Assembly (NCBI RefSeq): GCF_001317355.1 | Contig: NZ_LKET01000068.1 | Span: forward strand, 1-64,000 | Length of the DNA stretch: 64,000 nt | Reading direction: 5' to 3' | Source: Oxobacter pfennigii | GTDB lineage: Bacteria > Bacillota > Clostridia > Clostridiales > Oxobacteraceae | Shown here: positions 50,975-60,120 of the stretch, piece after piece | How positions within the stretch are numbered: the stretch's first letter is position 1 | How the letters are laid out: each line of letters begins with the position of its first letter | The notes under the pieces: generated by a model | Databases searched by the model: none | What the model was told of the DNA's origin: nothing | What the model saw: the letters and a program-made list of their open reading frames with translations, nothing else | Translations under genes and position numbers: made by a program

Positions 50975-51022
50975 TTTACTTTCTCTCCTCTACTTCATAA
51001 TTTCCTTGAAATGCGTACTACC

Positions 51023-51271
51023 TTATAACTTTTCTATTAATTTTGGTATGCCTTTTTTCACAATCTCAACTGCTGCTCTATCTACAACCCTTTCAATTAT
51101 TTCATCCTTTTTTGTGTAGATATATTGCTTTATAGCTTTGTCTACCCCTTCTCTTATACCGTATCTTGCTTCTCTGTTTTCGTATTTATGTTCTGCTACA
51201 ATAAGCCTTGCAATTTCCTGTGAGACCAATTCCGCAATATATTTTTCGTCAATTTCAATCTCTATTTTCAT
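51023..51271 (-). CDS. Hypothetical early phage protein (82 aa)
   Basis: A highly charged protein with a basic/acidic helix pattern (MKIEIEIDEKYIAELVSQEIARLIV). No recognised domain. It begins one base after the preceding stop. Confidence 0.5.
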   Translation of the reverse strand: MKIEIEIDEKYIAELVSQEIARLIVAEHKYENREARYGIREGVDKAIKQYIYTKKDEIIERVVDRAAVEIVKKGIPKLIEKL

Positions 51272-51499
51272 TTATATATCACTCCAATCTAAATCCTTTG
51301 GTTCATAAGGTGCTGGCATTGGCATCCATGCAATTACTTCACTTATATCAGGCATTAACACATTCCCTATTTCGCCAAAATAAAAAGCATACCCTTGACC
51401 ATAAATCTTTTTCATATACCATACTGGATATCTGAGTTCTAATTGTTTTCTGTAGTGTTCTTTTACGGTTACGATTACACAATTACCTACTGGCGGCAA
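51272..51499 (-). CDS. DUF551-like early phage protein
   Basis: A 75-residue protein; the end VIAWMPMPAPYEPKD resembles the W-x-P(L/M)PEP motif of DUF551 proteins, common in phage early regions. Function unknown. Confidence 0.55.
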   Translation of the reverse strand: MPPVGNCVIVTVKEHYRKQLELRYPVWYMKKIYGQGYAFYFGEIGNVLMPDISEVIAWMPMPAPYEPKDLDWSDI

Positions 51500-51530
51500 T
51501 CCTTACTTATCGGTATCCACTTCATATTTT

Positions 51531-51869
51531 TCACTTTGCTTCCCCCTTTGGTGGAATTTTTTCAAGTTCTTCGCATATATAATCCCAATTAAAGCAATCC
51601 CCGAACAACAAACTTCTTACCATTTCTAACTTGTTTGCAATATCGGAAAGGTCTTGATTTTCAATAATGCCACTTAACAGCCTTTTATATTCTTCTTCTA
51701 CGTATGTTGTAGTGTTTAAAGTATGGATTATATAACTATGTTCTCCGCCAAGGTAATACAATCCATGTATAGCATCATTTAATGCTTTTAATATAGTTGC
51801 AGAGTTATCGGCATAATAAAGTACATTACTACCGCTACTCCATAATTTTTTATAATCATTTTCGCCCAA
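51531..51869 (-). CDS. Hypothetical early phage protein (112 aa)
   Basis: A mostly helical protein (VLYYADNSATILKALNDAIHGLYYLGG). I use TTG 51869, 5 bases after GGAGGTG; ATG 51893 overlaps no ribosome site. No family recognised. Confidence 0.5.
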   Translation of the reverse strand: MGENDYKKLWSSGSNVLYYADNSATILKALNDAIHGLYYLGGEHSYIIHTLNTTTYVEEEYKRLLSGIIENQDLSDIANKLEMVRSLLFGDCFNWDYICEELEKIPPKGEAK

Positions 51870-51910
51870 TTCTACACCTCCATTAGTACGCATTAATTAC
51901 AGATTGTGAA

Positions 51911-52249
51911 TTAATCTATATCTGCTGGTCTTCCATTTGAAAACCAATTTAGTTTAAAATCGTCAGGAACATCAATTTCCAAACAACAAGAATAAGGAAC
52001 ATCGCATGCTGATATACGCATTGGCCAATTTGGTATTTTTGAACCTTCTCCATGCGGGGATATGCCAATTGTCCAGCAACCGTCATTAGGATGTATATAG
52101 TAGTGTCCAATTACGAATAGATTGCCTTCACTCGAAGTTATTAGGCATTGTATAGGTTTGTTATTGCTACAATTATCAACATCCTCATTGGTAATTGCAT
52201 ATTCTCCGAAAGTATCATCTGAATAACCGTAAAATTTTAATGTTTTCAT
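51911..52249 (-). CDS. Hypothetical early phage protein (112 aa)
   Basis: A beta-rich protein with MKTLKFYGYSDDTFGEYAI at its start (AAAGGAG precedes) and CWTIGISPHGEGSKIPNWPMRI in the middle. Its sequence suggests a small sandwich domain. No function is assigned. Confidence 0.5.
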   Translation of the reverse strand: MKTLKFYGYSDDTFGEYAITNEDVDNCSNNKPIQCLITSSEGNLFVIGHYYIHPNDGCWTIGISPHGEGSKIPNWPMRISACDVPYSCCLEIDVPDDFKLNWFSNGRPADID

Positions 52250-52275
52250 AGTAATCTCCTTTACAGATTGTGTAC

Positions 52276-52635
52276 TCAAGCCTGATATAATGGGCTTATA
52301 CCATATTTTTCTTCAAGCTCAGCCGCTTTTTTAAGTATCTCTTCTTTTTTGCTTTCTGCTTTTTCCTTGAAGTCTGCGTCACACAGTACAGCACCTGTCC
52401 TACCATCTGTTATATAGCCGTAACATACGAACATTTCCCTGCCCAAAACCTCAGTTTTTTTACCCATCGCTTCAATCCATTCATATTTCCCAGCCGGATT
52501 TTTAATATGTTTAAAAAACTTATCTGGATATTCAAAACAATCGCATTCACCTTCTTCATTGATTTTCAATTCTTCGGTTACACATTCACCTTCTTTATAA
52601 TATTTACAAACATCAATGTCACATTTTACTTTCAT
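52276..52635 (-). CDS. Cys-rich N-terminus early phage protein
   Basis: A 119-residue protein; the first 37 residues carry four cysteines (CDIDVCKYYKEGECV...CDCFEY) likely to bind metal. The C-terminal 40 residues form a charged coiled coil. Unknown function. Confidence 0.5.
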   Translation of the reverse strand: MKVKCDIDVCKYYKEGECVTEELKINEEGECDCFEYPDKFFKHIKNPAGKYEWIEAMGKKTEVLGREMFVCYGYITDGRTGAVLCDADFKEKAESKKEEILKKAAELEEKYGISPLYQA

Positions 52636-52654
52636 TTTTCCTCACCTTTCCCTT

Positions 52655-53053
52655 TTAAAATGGAATATCAACTTCGCTCATATCCACCGGAGTAAAATCA
52701 TTTTCCTCCAAAGCACCTGTAGGCTTATTTTCAGCTTTTCCACCGCCCAAAAATTGCACCTCATCAGCAACTACCTCAGTTACATATCTTCTCTGTCTAT
52801 TGCTATCCTCATAACTCCTAGTTTCAATCCGTCCGGATACAGCAGCTTGTCTACCTTTTATAAGATAATTTGCAACATTATCAGCCAACTTGCCCCATAC
52901 CACAATGCTTATAAAATCAGCCTTTTTTTCTCCGTTGCTATCCTTAAAATTTCGATTAACAGCAAGTGTAAATCTAGTAACCGCTTTACCGCTCGGTGTA
53001 AAACGGAGCTCTGGATCTTGTGTCAGTCTGCCGATTAAAAATACCTTATTCAT
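52655..53053 (-). CDS. ssb: Single-stranded DNA-binding protein
   Basis: A 132-residue SSB. OB fold with [20 protein letters not shown] and the [19 protein letters not shown] stretch. It has a short acidic tail ending DIPF, which recruits partner proteins. It follows dnaB by one base. Confidence 0.96.
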   Translation of the reverse strand: MNKVFLIGRLTQDPELRFTPSGKAVTRFTLAVNRNFKDSNGEKKADFISIVVWGKLADNVANYLIKGRQAAVSGRIETRSYEDSNRQRRYVTEVVADEVQFLGGGKAENKPTGALEENDFTPVDMSEVDIPF

Positions 53054-54367
53054 TTAATCATCCCTTCGCCCATTATCTAAATTCCTGAATTTCTGGAACT
53101 CTGCCAACCAGCCAAGCTCAACAGTACCGACGGCACCGTCTCTGTTTTTATTTATAATGCACTCTACAATACCTTTCTTACTGCTGTCGGCATTATAATA
53201 ATCATCCCTATATAGCATAAGCACTACATCTGCATCCTGCTCCACTGCTCCGCTCTCCCGGAGGTCTGAAAGCCTGGGCCTCTTATTGTCTCTGGCTTCC
53301 GGTCCTCTGTTAAGCTGACAAAGTATAATTACCGATATATCCAATTCATTGGCCATTTTTTTAAGTTGCCGGGATATTTTGCTTAATTCCTGCTCCCTGC
53401 TGTTTGTCCTTTCGCCGCTTTCGATAAGGCCTATATGGTCCACTACAACTACATCAAGGCCCTGTTTTATTTTCAACTTTTTACATTCGGCTTTAATTTC
53501 CTGAATAGATATTTCGGATGTATCATCAATCATCAATTTTCTTCTGGATATTTCAGCCGATGCCCCGACTATCTTTGTAAAGCTATCATCACTGAGCCTG
53601 CCTTGCTTAATATTTTCAAGCCTTATCATGGTATCCGTAGACAATATTCGTTGCATCAATTTCTCTTTTTTCATTTCAAGAGAGAAGAAAGCGGCTGAAT
53701 AATCTTCGGATACATTTGCAGCTATCCTCAAGGCTAATGCAGTCTTTCCCATGCTTGGCCTGGCTGCTATGACAATATAATCTCCCCTGAGTAAACCATT
53801 TATGGACTTGTCTATATCATAAAATCCAGTCTTAATACCAACTATGCCGCCGCCGTTTTTATAGTTTTTCTCAATCTGCTCCAATGTGCTGTTTATGGCT
53901 TCTTCGGCTGTTGCAAGCTTTTTATCTCGGTTTACGCTTAGACTAAAAAGCTTATCCTCAGTGTTTATCATTACATCCCTGGAACTCTGATTATCATCAA
54001 AGGCAGCATTATAAAGGTCATATGCTATATTACTGATGCTCCTCTTGTTAGATTTTTCTTTGACTATAGTTGCATAATCCTTTACATTTACACGGACACC
54101 GCCCTTAAAGAGTTCCCCAAGGTAAAGCATCCCACCGATATCTTTTAGTCTGGGCTGCAACTGCTCCCCAAGAGTTACAACGTCGATATTTATATCATCC
54201 TGATACATTTTAAGCATGGTATTGTATATAATACGGTTTTTGCTGTCATAAAAGTCATCAGGCTTTATAATACCTATGACATCATTAATGCAGTTTTGGT
54301 CTATAAGGATATTGCTTAAAATGCTCTGTTCCGCTTCTAAATTATGCGGAGGTACTTTGTATTCCAT
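53054..54367 (-). CDS. dnaB: Replicative DNA helicase DnaB
   Basis: The 437-residue hexameric helicase that opens the phage fork. The N-terminal domain (about 1-100) is followed by the RecA-like domain with IVIAARPSMGKTALALRIA (Walker A) and LDVVVVDHIGLI (Walker B). LCQLNRGPEARDNKRPRLSDLRESGAVEQDADVV and a FRNLD-type end are present. It is slightly shorter than host DnaB. The gene lies right after the initiator gene. Confidence 0.96.
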   Translation of the reverse strand: MEYKVPPHNLEAEQSILSNILIDQNCINDVIGIIKPDDFYDSKNRIIYNTMLKMYQDDINIDVVTLGEQLQPRLKDIGGMLYLGELFKGGVRVNVKDYATIVKEKSNKRSISNIAYDLYNAAFDDNQSSRDVMINTEDKLFSLSVNRDKKLATAEEAINSTLEQIEKNYKNGGGIVGIKTGFYDIDKSINGLLRGDYIVIAARPSMGKTALALRIAANVSEDYSAAFFSLEMKKEKLMQRILSTDTMIRLENIKQGRLSDDSFTKIVGASAEISRRKLMIDDTSEISIQEIKAECKKLKIKQGLDVVVVDHIGLIESGERTNSREQELSKISRQLKKMANELDISVIILCQLNRGPEARDNKRPRLSDLRESGAVEQDADVVLMLYRDDYYNADSSKKGIVECIINKNRDGAVGTVELGWLAEFQKFRNLDNGRRDD

Positions 54368-54370
54368 AGG

Positions 54371-55288
54371 CTACCCTCCTTGGCATTTGCATCTGTATTC
54401 TTCTTTTCCATCCTCTTTCACCCAGCCTGTATCCTTACAGAAGGGGCATATATATTCACCTTCTTTTTTCAAGGAGCCGGCATTGGGTATGTTATCTCCC
54501 TTTTTAGTTGGGCTTGCTCTGGTTTTGAGTTGTAGATTGTAACTAATCCACTGGTCACCTTCGTCCACAAACTCTGGCAAGCCATTCTTTTGCTTTAAAA
54601 ATTTACCTAAATCCCAAGGATGCTTATAATAATAACCGTCATCGTCATATATCGTTGCATAGTTGCTTATGGCTTGGATTATTAAATCCTTACCGTGCTT
54701 TTTCAGAGCGGCATTAATTTTTGTTTTTAAATCCGGAGTGGGTTTATGTTGTTTTAAACATTTTGATTTCCAGTAATTTAAAATTTCACTTTCAACCGCA
54801 CTATATATATTTTCTTTATATTTTGTTTTATTTTTTATTTCTTGGTTGGCGATTTCGCCAACTGTACCGTTGGCAGTTTCGCCAACCCCTTTGTTGTTAC
54901 TTTCGCCGTTGTCTATTTCGCCAATGGCAGTTTTGCCGTTGGTTATTTTGCCAATAGGTATAACATTTTCAGTAGGGGGATAATCCATCCACTCAGTGTA
55001 ATGTTTATTAAATCCGATTATCCTTTTACTGCCTTTTATGTTTTTATATATTATTTTTCTGTCGGTTAGGTCTTTTAGCTCCCGCTGGATGTTACGTTTA
55101 TCGCATCCGGTGGCCTCAGCCAGAAAGGTAAGTGATAATTCGTGTTCTTTTCGTTTAAATCCATATGTATAGCGCCAAATTACAAATATTAATCTGTATT
55201 GAGTAGGACTGATTTTTATTTGCGCTATTTTCTCAAGTATCTCATTCGCTATAGCTGTATAACCGTTCTCTAACTGCACATTATCCAA
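54371..55288 (-). CDS. Lambda O-like replication initiator
   Basis: A 305-residue protein. The N-terminal winged-helix (Rep_O-like) domain has QLENGYTAIANEILEKIAQIK, then YRLIFVIWRYTYGFKRKEHELSLTFLAEATGCDKRNIQRELKDL. A low-complexity middle rich in NG-x-x-IGE units is encoded by DNA iterons (54845-54955). The C-terminus has a zinc knuckle (CPFCKDTGWVKEDGKEEYRCKC), typical of Bacillota helicase-loader-type proteins. I start at TTG 55288 (AGGTGATAA upstream); ATG 55330 is an alternative. Confidence 0.82.
   Translation of the reverse strand: MDNVQLENGYTAIANEILEKIAQIKISPTQYRLIFVIWRYTYGFKRKEHELSLTFLAEATGCDKRNIQRELKDLTDRKIIYKNIKGSKRIIGFNKHYTEWMDYPPTENVIPIGKITNGKTAIGEIDNGESNNKGVGETANGTVGEIANQEIKNKTKYKENIYSAVESEILNYWKSKCLKQHKPTPDLKTKINAALKKHGKDLIIQAISNYATIYDDDGYYYKHPWDLGKFLKQKNGLPEFVDEGDQWISYNLQLKTRASPTKKGDNIPNAGSLKKEGEYICPFCKDTGWVKEDGKEEYRCKCQGG
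54800..54955. repeat. Candidate phage replication origin: six iterons plus AT-rich block
   Basis: Six copies of an 18-bp near-palindrome, best GTTGGCGATTTCGCCAAC, start at 54845, 54869, 54893, 54908, 54923 and 54938 (spacing 24, 24, 15, 15, 15). Copies 1 and 2 are nearly perfect and the others keep TTTCGCC or TTTTGCC. Immediately beside them (54800-54842) is a run of A/T such as TATATATATTTTCTTTATATTTTG. Iterons inside the initiator gene next to an AT-rich block are the layout of the lambda origin. Confidence 0.75.
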
Positions 55289-55322
55289 ATTATCACCTAC
55301 CTTGTGTATCAATTCTGCTTTA

Positions 55323-55499
55323 CTATTCATAGTTGTATCGTCTCTGTCGGGCTCCCTTAACCGTAATGTTTCTGCACCGATGATTAATTTGAGCAAACCT
55401 GTCCATCTCGTAAGCATCTGCATCCCTCTGGGCCTTAGCTTTAACTGTCTTATCCCGTCTAAAAGCAGATATAAACTGCTGCTTTGATAGCTTTGTCAT
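55323..55499 (-). CDS. Small basic early protein (58 aa)
   Basis: ATG 55499 follows AAAGGAGG. The 58-residue product is rich in Arg/Lys (MTKLSKQQFISAFRRDKTVK, then KGARQRRYNYE) and probably binds nucleic acid. It lies between the methyltransferase and the initiator, and overlaps the open frame upstream of the initiator start I chose. No family recognised. Confidence 0.55.
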   Translation of the reverse strand: MTKLSKQQFISAFRRDKTVKAKAQRDADAYEMDRFAQINHRCRNITVKGARQRRYNYE

Positions 55500-55501
55500 G
55501 G

Positions 55502-57130
55502 TTATGCCTCCTTTACCGCATCAGTAGTGCCTGTACATAATTCCGGTAGATTTGCCCTTATTAATGCTTCAGGTATCACCGGCGAAACGGAGTTACCGCA
55601 TCTTGCAACCTGCTGTGTTTTAGGATATGGATTACCTTTATCATCCCTGTCTATTATGTAGTCACTTGGGAAGCCTTGAGCTGCAAATAACTCATGTGGC
55701 TCTAGCATCCTCATTCCTATATCAACAATCTGATAATCCTTACCTTTTACAGTTATAATTCCGAATCTGTCTTTCGCTGTTATGGTCCTCAAAGGAGCAT
55801 CTATTCTTTGGCCTATATCCTTATCATTACCGTAATAGCTCATTAAAAAGGTTCTGACCTCTCCTATATGCCCGGGGCCTGCAACGATAGTATTAAGTGG
55901 CTTATTTAAGGGTGTACCGTCACAGTTATTATTCATTTGTATAAGATGGCTTGTGACAAGTGCATGATGGTCCTTAGCTGTTATTGTATGGACAGGTGCA
56001 TTGAGAGGAGCTCCGTCACCTTTATAATTACCGCCATAGTATTTTGTCAGGAAAGCGCATGTAAGCGCATATCTATTTGAGGTGTCCTGTGTAAGCAATG
56101 GCCTGTCTAATGTTTGTCCTCTCACATTGTCATCATAGCTGTGATATTGAGTTAAAAATGGGGTTACAAGCATATGCTCTGCCTTTGACACTATTGTTGA
56201 CAATGGGTCCTCAATTCCGTGGAGCCTATCTCCTCCGCCTGTATGCCCCAGCTGTGTTATAACCGGCGTTACTATTCCAAATCCATGCTTTGCTGTGATA
56301 GTTGGCAAAGGGGCATTGATGGAGTTACAATAATGATGTTTCGCCCCTGAATGATTAACCTGCACTATAAAAGGCTCCGGATTATCAATTACAAACTTTT
56401 GTATTCCTTTGGCTATTCTCCGCAGGGTATTTTCTGCAAGTGGCTTCTTCCTCTCAAATATACTTGGGCAAGGAAGGGACCAGTCTATTATCTCCGCTGC
56501 CGTCCTCAATGGTTTTAATAATCCTGCATATACTTCCAGAGAGTCAGGGACTCCATGGGTCGGCTCTGGCCAAACAATCTTTTTACCATCACATCTGGCT
56601 ATTAAAAACAATCTTTTGCGTATGGTAGGAGCTCCGTAATCACATGCTCTGAGTTCCCGCCAATCAACTTTATAGCCATATTTCTTAAGAGCCTTTATAA
56701 ATAAGTTAAACGTCTCCCCTTTACGCTTTGGATCTGGGTAATTGTCTACCAGCGGCCCCCATGTCTTAAATTCCTCTACATTTTCTAGCATTATTACTCT
56801 TGGCCTTACTAACTTAGCCCACTTTATAACTACCCAGGCAAGCCCCCTGATGTTTTTATCTACTGGCTTGCCGCCTTTAGCTTTTGAAAAATGTTTGCAA
56901 TCAGGGCTAAACCAAGCCAATCCTACAGGCCTGCCTGCACAGGCTTCAACTGGGTCAACCTCCCACACATTCTCACAGTAATGCTTTGTGTTGGGATGGT
57001 TAACTTTATGCATTGCTATAGCATAAGGGTCATGGTTTATTGCTATGTCTACCGGACGGCCTGTCGCCATCTCTGCTCCCTTGGATGCTCCACCACCGCC
57101 AGCAAAATTATCTACTATGATTTCCTGCAT
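55502..57130 (-). CDS. DNA (cytosine-5) methyltransferase with repeated target-recognition units
   Basis: The 542-residue C5 methylase has motif I DNFAGGGGASKG (7-18), motif IV FSPDCKHFS (catalytic Cys 78), motif VI LENVEEF (about 115-121), motif VIII RACDYGAPTIRKRLFLIA, and motif X CGNSVSPVIPEAL. The target-recognition region (about 265-470) is built from five related units such as APLPTITAKHGFGIVTP, APVHTITAKDHHALVT and APLRTITAKDRFGIIT. No restriction enzyme lies beside it, so it is an orphan that should shield phage DNA. Confidence 0.93.
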   Translation of the reverse strand: MQEIIVDNFAGGGGASKGAEMATGRPVDIAINHDPYAIAMHKVNHPNTKHYCENVWEVDPVEACAGRPVGLAWFSPDCKHFSKAKGGKPVDKNIRGLAWVVIKWAKLVRPRVIMLENVEEFKTWGPLVDNYPDPKRKGETFNLFIKALKKYGYKVDWRELRACDYGAPTIRKRLFLIARCDGKKIVWPEPTHGVPDSLEVYAGLLKPLRTAAEIIDWSLPCPSIFERKKPLAENTLRRIAKGIQKFVIDNPEPFIVQVNHSGAKHHYCNSINAPLPTITAKHGFGIVTPVITQLGHTGGGDRLHGIEDPLSTIVSKAEHMLVTPFLTQYHSYDDNVRGQTLDRPLLTQDTSNRYALTCAFLTKYYGGNYKGDGAPLNAPVHTITAKDHHALVTSHLIQMNNNCDGTPLNKPLNTIVAGPGHIGEVRTFLMSYYGNDKDIGQRIDAPLRTITAKDRFGIITVKGKDYQIVDIGMRMLEPHELFAAQGFPSDYIIDRDDKGNPYPKTQQVARCGNSVSPVIPEALIRANLPELCTGTTDAVKEA

Positions 57131-57142
57131 ATTATCCCGCCT

Positions 57143-57400
57143 TTATACTTCATTTGCCTTAACTATTGTATAGACTTTCGTCAGACCTGCTATTAAATTT
57201 TCTAACTCTGAATTTTGAATGGTAAGATATTTATTATGCTCCTTTATTATCTGTACACAATCTTTACTGATTTTGTATTTAAAGTCTTCGCCTTCATAGA
57301 TGGCTGATAATTTTTCAAATTTCTTTTTTTCTGGATGGATTTCTGCCGCCAAGGGTAGTTCTGCCAGTTTATTAAGTTCTTCAGTTGTTCTTTTAGCCAT
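57143..57400 (-). CDS. Hypothetical early phage protein (85 aa)
   Basis: A charged helical protein (MAKRTTEELNKLAELPLAAE, then KYLTIQNSELENLIAGLTKVYTIV). It lies between two methyltransferase genes. No family recognised. Confidence 0.5.
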   Translation of the reverse strand: MAKRTTEELNKLAELPLAAEIHPEKKKFEKLSAIYEGEDFKYKISKDCVQIIKEHNKYLTIQNSELENLIAGLTKVYTIVKANEV

Positions 57401-57402
57401 TA

Positions 57403-59907
57403 CTAAGCCTCCTTTAAGTTTAAAAAATCAAACAATGTAGGCATGTCCACTTCCATGTCGGCAGCCTTAAGGTACCCTACGCCGTCCCTGAAATAATCTG
57501 TATTTAACTCTATACCATAACCCTCCCTGCCCATTTTCACGGCCGTAACAGGTACTGTCATAAGTCCGCCGAATGGGTCACATACAATGTCCTCCTTGTT
57601 GGAGTAACGGTTTATAATCCTCTCAACTATATCTATCTGTAGTGGGCATACATGCATTTGCAGTCTCTTTTGGCTCTGGGATGTGTTAAGTGTTTTCATC
57701 CTGTTAATATCATCCCAGATAGTATCATCCCAGCTGCCCGGAGCGACTACCATAAAGGATGCAGGAAGTTTCCCATCAAAATCAAGTTTTTTTGCAAGTT
57801 CCACATGCTCTTTATAGTTATATACTGTCCCCCGGCTATATTTGCGGTATGCAGCCTGCAGTTTATCAACCGGCATAGCCTCTAATTCTGCTTTTGTTAG
57901 CAGCCTGTCTCCGGATGTCCTGTAAAAAGAGTGAGCATCTATCTGCCATTGTGCCCTGGTGTATTCTTCTTTTGTTTTCGTTACAGGCTCATCCGCATAG
58001 GCCTTTGATGTGTCGCTTGGGAGCTTGCGGAAAAGCAGGATATATTCCGGGCATCCAACACCCATTTTAGAACCATCCTTGCATTGCTCACTCCATCCCA
58101 AGCGGTATGTCTGGTTATTCTCCCTCACAACATCTGTTAATACTGTAATGCGCCCCATATACCTAAAACCATGCTTGATAAAGTGGAAAACTGTTAAGTC
58201 GCTGAATGGGTCTAATGTCGGCATACCGTCACCTGTGGCATTGCCAAAGAGTATCCTATCTTTTACATGTATGGCTGCTATCCTGCCCGGCTTTAAGGTC
58301 CTGTAACACTCCGGAGTTAAATAATCCATTTGCTTAAAAAAGTTATCATTTCCCGGATTATGTCCAAAGTCATTGTAGCTTGCAGTATACTCATAATGGT
58401 TACCAAAGGGTATTGATGTATGTATCAGGCCGAAATAATTATCCGGTACTTGCTGCATTTCAAGGATGCAATCATTATTCACGGCCATAAAATGTTTGCC
58501 TTTAACTTCCGTTCTTTTCACCCCCATTGTTCTTTTCAATTTTTCAATTAAGTTTGTATTTGATAAGCCATATTTACGGATAATCTCCGTCATCTTAGCT
58601 GTCAGGTAATCATGTTGCTCCCACTTTTTAAGCAAAGCCTGCAGGATTTGCCGCTCACTCTCGGTGGATATGATATCTATGATGACCTGCTCAGTTTGTA
58701 AAAATCGGTATATCCTGTGTATGGCCTGTATAAAGTCATTAAACTCATAGTCTATGCCTGCAAATATTGCCCTGTGACAATGCCGTTGGAAGTTACAGCC
58801 TTGGCCGGATATTTCTTTTTTAGTAGCAAGCAGCTTTGTTTTGCCGTTTGAAAAGTCAATTACTCTTTTCTCTCGTATGTCGTAATCCAAGCTGCCGTAA
58901 ACCTCCACAGCCTCAGGCAGAGCCTTTTTTATAGCATGTCGTTCAGCCTCCAGGTCATGCCAAAGTATAAAATGTTCATCCGGATTGGCATTTACTATCT
59001 CCGCCATTTTAGCCACTCTGGAGCCTATGCTTTCCCTTTTCTCCCTTGCTTCATCTTGCAAGGATAAAGCCGCATCTCTTATAAGCTTTACCTGACCGTC
59101 TTTATCGGTACCTGCCGTTGTATGATCCACAGGTATTTCATGGTATCTTATATTAAGTGGAGGCAAGTCATATCCCTCATCTGAGTATCCTAAATCTGAC
59201 GGCTTGGTTATAAATAACGCCCAGCTACTCACCCATAGCCAGAATTCGTTTTCCTTGTGCGGATATAGGGTTAAATTATTGGCCTTGGTGCTATCACGCT
59301 GAAAGAACCGTGTTAAGGCTTGCCCGGTATCCATGATTTCAAGGAACCCTGCATAATGAATAAGCTCTTTGATTTTATTTGGTGAAGGTGTTGCCGTTGA
59401 TACAAGCTTAAAAGGCACACCTTTAAATTTATTTAGAAAAGTCTGATATGTCTTGCTGCCATAGCTCCGTAATACGGATGCTTCATCCAGGGATACAGCC
59501 GTAAAGTATTTTGGGTCAATGTCCCCATCCCTTACGCGCTCATAGTTTGTCATAAGTATAGGTGCATCTGTGGATTTAACCTCTGCCATTGTACGGACAT
59601 ACACAGGAGGGTCAATCCTTAAAAGGTGTACTGCATCGTGTGTAAATTCCTGCTTTACTCCAAGCGGTAAGATTATAAGAGCCTGCCCCCCCATACGTTT
59701 AACAATAATGCGGCACCACTCCAGCTCCTGAGCTGTTTTACCTAAGCCGAAAGCTTCAAACAGTCCTCTTTTGCCGCCCTTTACAGCCCATATAACTGCA
59801 TCCTTTTGATGTGGCTTAAGTATCGGATTTACTTCATCCGGTGATATTTCAAAGCCTGTATCCTTAGCTATATCTATTTTTGATTGTAAAAATTCAATAT
59901 AATTCAT
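57403..59907 (-). CDS. SNF2-like helicase fused to an N4/N6 DNA methyltransferase
   Basis: An 834-residue fusion. The N-terminal helicase (about 30-450) has PHQKDAVIWAVKGGKRGLFEAFGLGKT (Walker A), SLDEASVLRS (motif II, DEAS), VSTATPSPN (motif III) and DYEFNDFIQAIHRIYRFLQ (motif VI). The C-terminal methylase has the SIPF catalytic tetrapeptide (IHTSIPFGNHYEY) and, near the end, DPFGGLMTVPVTAVKMGREGYGIEL (SAM binding). Combining translocase and methylase in one chain resembles type ISP/type III-like machines without a nuclease. It is an orphan, probably modifying phage DNA. Its start overlaps the Lar gene stop by four bases (ATGA). Confidence 0.9.
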   Translation of the reverse strand: MNYIEFLQSKIDIAKDTGFEISPDEVNPILKPHQKDAVIWAVKGGKRGLFEAFGLGKTAQELEWCRIIVKRMGGQALIILPLGVKQEFTHDAVHLLRIDPPVYVRTMAEVKSTDAPILMTNYERVRDGDIDPKYFTAVSLDEASVLRSYGSKTYQTFLNKFKGVPFKLVSTATPSPNKIKELIHYAGFLEIMDTGQALTRFFQRDSTKANNLTLYPHKENEFWLWVSSWALFITKPSDLGYSDEGYDLPPLNIRYHEIPVDHTTAGTDKDGQVKLIRDAALSLQDEAREKRESIGSRVAKMAEIVNANPDEHFILWHDLEAERHAIKKALPEAVEVYGSLDYDIREKRVIDFSNGKTKLLATKKEISGQGCNFQRHCHRAIFAGIDYEFNDFIQAIHRIYRFLQTEQVIIDIISTESERQILQALLKKWEQHDYLTAKMTEIIRKYGLSNTNLIEKLKRTMGVKRTEVKGKHFMAVNNDCILEMQQVPDNYFGLIHTSIPFGNHYEYTASYNDFGHNPGNDNFFKQMDYLTPECYRTLKPGRIAAIHVKDRILFGNATGDGMPTLDPFSDLTVFHFIKHGFRYMGRITVLTDVVRENNQTYRLGWSEQCKDGSKMGVGCPEYILLFRKLPSDTSKAYADEPVTKTKEEYTRAQWQIDAHSFYRTSGDRLLTKAELEAMPVDKLQAAYRKYSRGTVYNYKEHVELAKKLDFDGKLPASFMVVAPGSWDDTIWDDINRMKTLNTSQSQKRLQMHVCPLQIDIVERIINRYSNKEDIVCDPFGGLMTVPVTAVKMGREGYGIELNTDYFRDGVGYLKAADMEVDMPTLFDFLNLKEA

Positions 59908-60056
59908 TCTGCCCTCCTATTCCATGCTGCTATTGATTCCTCAACTGTCTCCTTTATGGCACTTGATAACCCACATTCGGGGCATATCACATAGCCCCAC
60001 TCGTTAAGTTCTGCAGGAGCTCCACAGCATGGGCACGGTTTTAAATCTGTATCCAT
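59904..60056 (-). CDS. Lar-family restriction alleviation peptide (50 aa)
   Basis: ATG 60056 follows AGAGGAATAA. The product LKPCPCCGAPAELNEWGYVI followed by CPECG and AAWNRRAE is the Lar/RalR pattern: two CxxC knuckles and the terminal WNRR. In the Rac prophage Lar lowers host type I restriction. Its coupling to the helicase-methylase gene fits an anti-restriction unit. Confidence 0.75.
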   Translation of the reverse strand: MDTDLKPCPCCGAPAELNEWGYVICPECGLSSAIKETVEESIAAWNRRAE

Positions 60057-60120
60057 AAGTCTTATTCCTCTAAAAAGTTTGATTTTTTAAAACTTTTGAT
60101 TTATAATAATTTTGAACTCT

